A stretch of DNA of 64,000 bases from assembly GCF_017745675.1 (NCBI RefSeq), contig NZ_JAFLJM010000002.1:186001-250000 (forward strand), in the 5' to 3' direction. Both the position numbers and the translations under genes were made by a program. This DNA comes from Alkalihalobacillus sp. BA299 (GTDB lineage: Bacteria; Bacillota; Bacilli; Bacillales; Bacillaceae_F). Below are positions 63,200 to 64,000 of the stretch, one piece after another (the stretch's first letter is position 1; every line of letters starts with the position of its first letter). A model generated the notes under the pieces. It was not told where the DNA came from and searched no databases. It saw nothing but the letters and a program-made list of their open reading frames with translations.

Positions 63200-63493
63200 T
63201 TACTCTTTAATTTCTAATTTTGGTAAAATGCTTTCAAGTTCGTTGTGTGGGCGTGGAATAACATGTACAGAAAGAACTTCGCCCACACGCTGAGCAGCTG
63301 CTGCTCCCGAATCAGTTGCCGCTTTAACTGCTCCTACATCTCCACGAACTAATACTGTAACAATTCCGCCACCTACATGTACTTTTCCGACTAAATGTAC
63401 ATTAGCCGCCTTAACCATTGCATCTGCCGCCTCTACAGAAGCTACTAATCCTTTAGTTTCAATCATTCCTAATGCTGTTAATTCTCTACTCAT
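63200..63493 (-). CDS. BMC shell protein (hexameric, PduA/EutM-like)
   Basis: A 97-residue canonical [44 protein letters not shown], and SVHVIPRPH. Main shell tile forming the pore-lined facets. The pore-loop residues (VHVGGG) suggest a small polar pore. It lies between the aldehyde dehydrogenase and pduL genes. Confidence 0.95.
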   Translation of the reverse strand: MSRELTALGMIETKGLVASVEAADAMVKAANVHLVGKVHVGGGIVTVLVRGDVGAVKAATDSGAAAAQRVGEVLSVHVIPRPHNELESILPKLEIKE

Positions 63494-63546
63494 TTTAATT
63501 TCCTCCTATTAGTTCGTTTTAATAGTTTAATAGTTTTAATTTTGCT

Positions 63547-64000
63547 TTAATTCATTTGATATTTTTGTAAAACTTGATTTACCATTTCAGCAATTTGCTT
63601 TTCGTCAAGTCCATTTTTCATCGGTACTTGCTTTAAAACTTGACTGACGATGTCTTCGATATTTTCCTTTTTGTCATCAGCATTTTGGTTGCTTGCATAC
63701 GAAGCAGACGGTTTCGGAATCGAAACATCCTTAATTCCGTAAGCCATGCGCTTAATATTAATTAAATGACGCGCGGTCACATTATCAGAAGTGATATTGC
63801 CTCCAAATGAGCCACAGCCCAGTGTAAGCGATGGTTTTAATCCTGTTGTAGCACCGACAGCACCAATTGATGAAAGCGTATTGACCATAAGTCGAGATAC
63901 CGGCATTTCAAGGGCAAATTCTTTGGCAACCTGTTCATCGTTTGTATGAAGAGATAAGCTATGTCCTCTTCCTCCAAGGTTGAGAAGCTTTAAGCAATAA
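63547..64000 (-). CDS. BMC acylating aldehyde dehydrogenase, C-terminal part
   Basis: The last ~150 codons of an EutE/PduP-type CoA-acylating aldehyde dehydrogenase; the gene runs past 64000. GGRGHSLSLHTNDEQVA, LTLGCGSFGGNITSDNV and HLINIKRMAYGI are diagnostic. The C-terminal extension holds two consecutive amphipathic helices, IEDIVSQVLKQV and IAEMVNQVLQKY, which look like encapsulation peptides. It supplies acyl-CoA to PduL. An internal ATG at 63906 is not the start. Confidence 0.9.
   Translation of the reverse strand, partial: YCLKLLNLGGRGHSLSLHTNDEQVAKEFALEMPVSRLMVNTLSSIGAVGATTGLKPSLTLGCGSFGGNITSDNVTARHLINIKRMAYGIKDVSIPKPSASYASNQNADDKKENIEDIVSQVLKQVPMKNGLDEKQIAEMVNQVLQKYQMN

Noticed and set aside
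1..64000. tRNA or rRNA genes
   Set aside because: No TTCRANNC T-loop with matching acceptor stems and no rRNA-like conserved blocks were noticed; a covariance-model search would settle this.

Overview
The window looks like chromosomal DNA of a low-GC Gram-positive of the Bacillaceae. The basis is AT-rich sequence, AGGAGG-type ribosome binding sites with many GTG and TTG starts, catabolite-repression (cre) motifs, and typical Bacillus families (YvrJ, DUF1659, DUF2922, FbpA, CWB2/LysM wall proteins, a Hol_Tox type I toxin). Most genes lie on the minus strand. I found no tRNA, rRNA, CRISPR array or prophage module.

Layout. (1) 1-7.4 kb: a minus-strand cluster with an aconitase-superfamily hydro-lyase in two subunits, a TRAP transporter (P, M, Q), an isocitrate-lyase/PEP-mutase-family lyase and the start of an acyl-CoA synthetase. 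A TetR gene diverges from it. This resembles dehydration/cleavage of a branched hydroxy-acid, substrate unknown. (2) 8.2-17.9 kb: a complete hexuronate route: GntR regulator, TRAP transporter, extra SDR, UxaC, fructuronate reductase, UxuA, KdgK, KdgA. (3) 17.9-25 kb: repeat-rich DNA with yvrJ/DUF2922/DUF1659, an unknown gene, a Nudix gene, an fbpA-like gene, lrgAB-like genes and a CDF transporter. (4) 25-29 kb: a Fe3+-type ABC importer. (5) 29.1-34.6 kb: two related REP/RAYT units bracketing a two-gene exopolysaccharide operon, a PgaC-like synthase and a PgaD-like protein fused to a degenerate EAL domain. (6) 34.6-38.6 kb: an M29/NicX-like enzyme, a sodium:solute symporter with a small partner, a LysR regulator and an intact type I toxin-antitoxin locus. 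(7) 38.8-46.3 kb: a TAXI-TRAP transporter with NDP-forming acyl-CoA synthetase, Ltp2-like thiolase-fold protein, DUF35 protein and XRE-cupin regulator. (8) 46.5-51.7 kb: two CWB2 cell-wall proteins and an SGNH hydrolase. (9) 52-58.4 kb: an FCD regulator, TRAP transporter, aldehyde dehydrogenase and DapA-family enzyme, suggesting a sugar-acid or hydroxyproline route to 2-oxoglutarate. (10) 59-64 kb: a foldback element, a monooxygenase remnant, malate dehydrogenase and part of a bacterial microcompartment (BMC) locus that runs off the window end.

Overall this is a carboxylate and sugar-acid scavenging region: four TRAP systems, one symporter, and three cre-like sites at transporter operons. Superimposed are several dispersed repeat families: REP elements with an apparently intact RAYT gene; a short GTCACWGTGAC element present in nine copies, all in one orientation; a duplicated block with 21-bp tandem units; and a 350-bp foldback element. 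Several genes have ends overwritten by these repeats. The strongest candidate for an undescribed system is the PgaC plus PgaD-EAL pair. All assignments are by eye; no database search was run.
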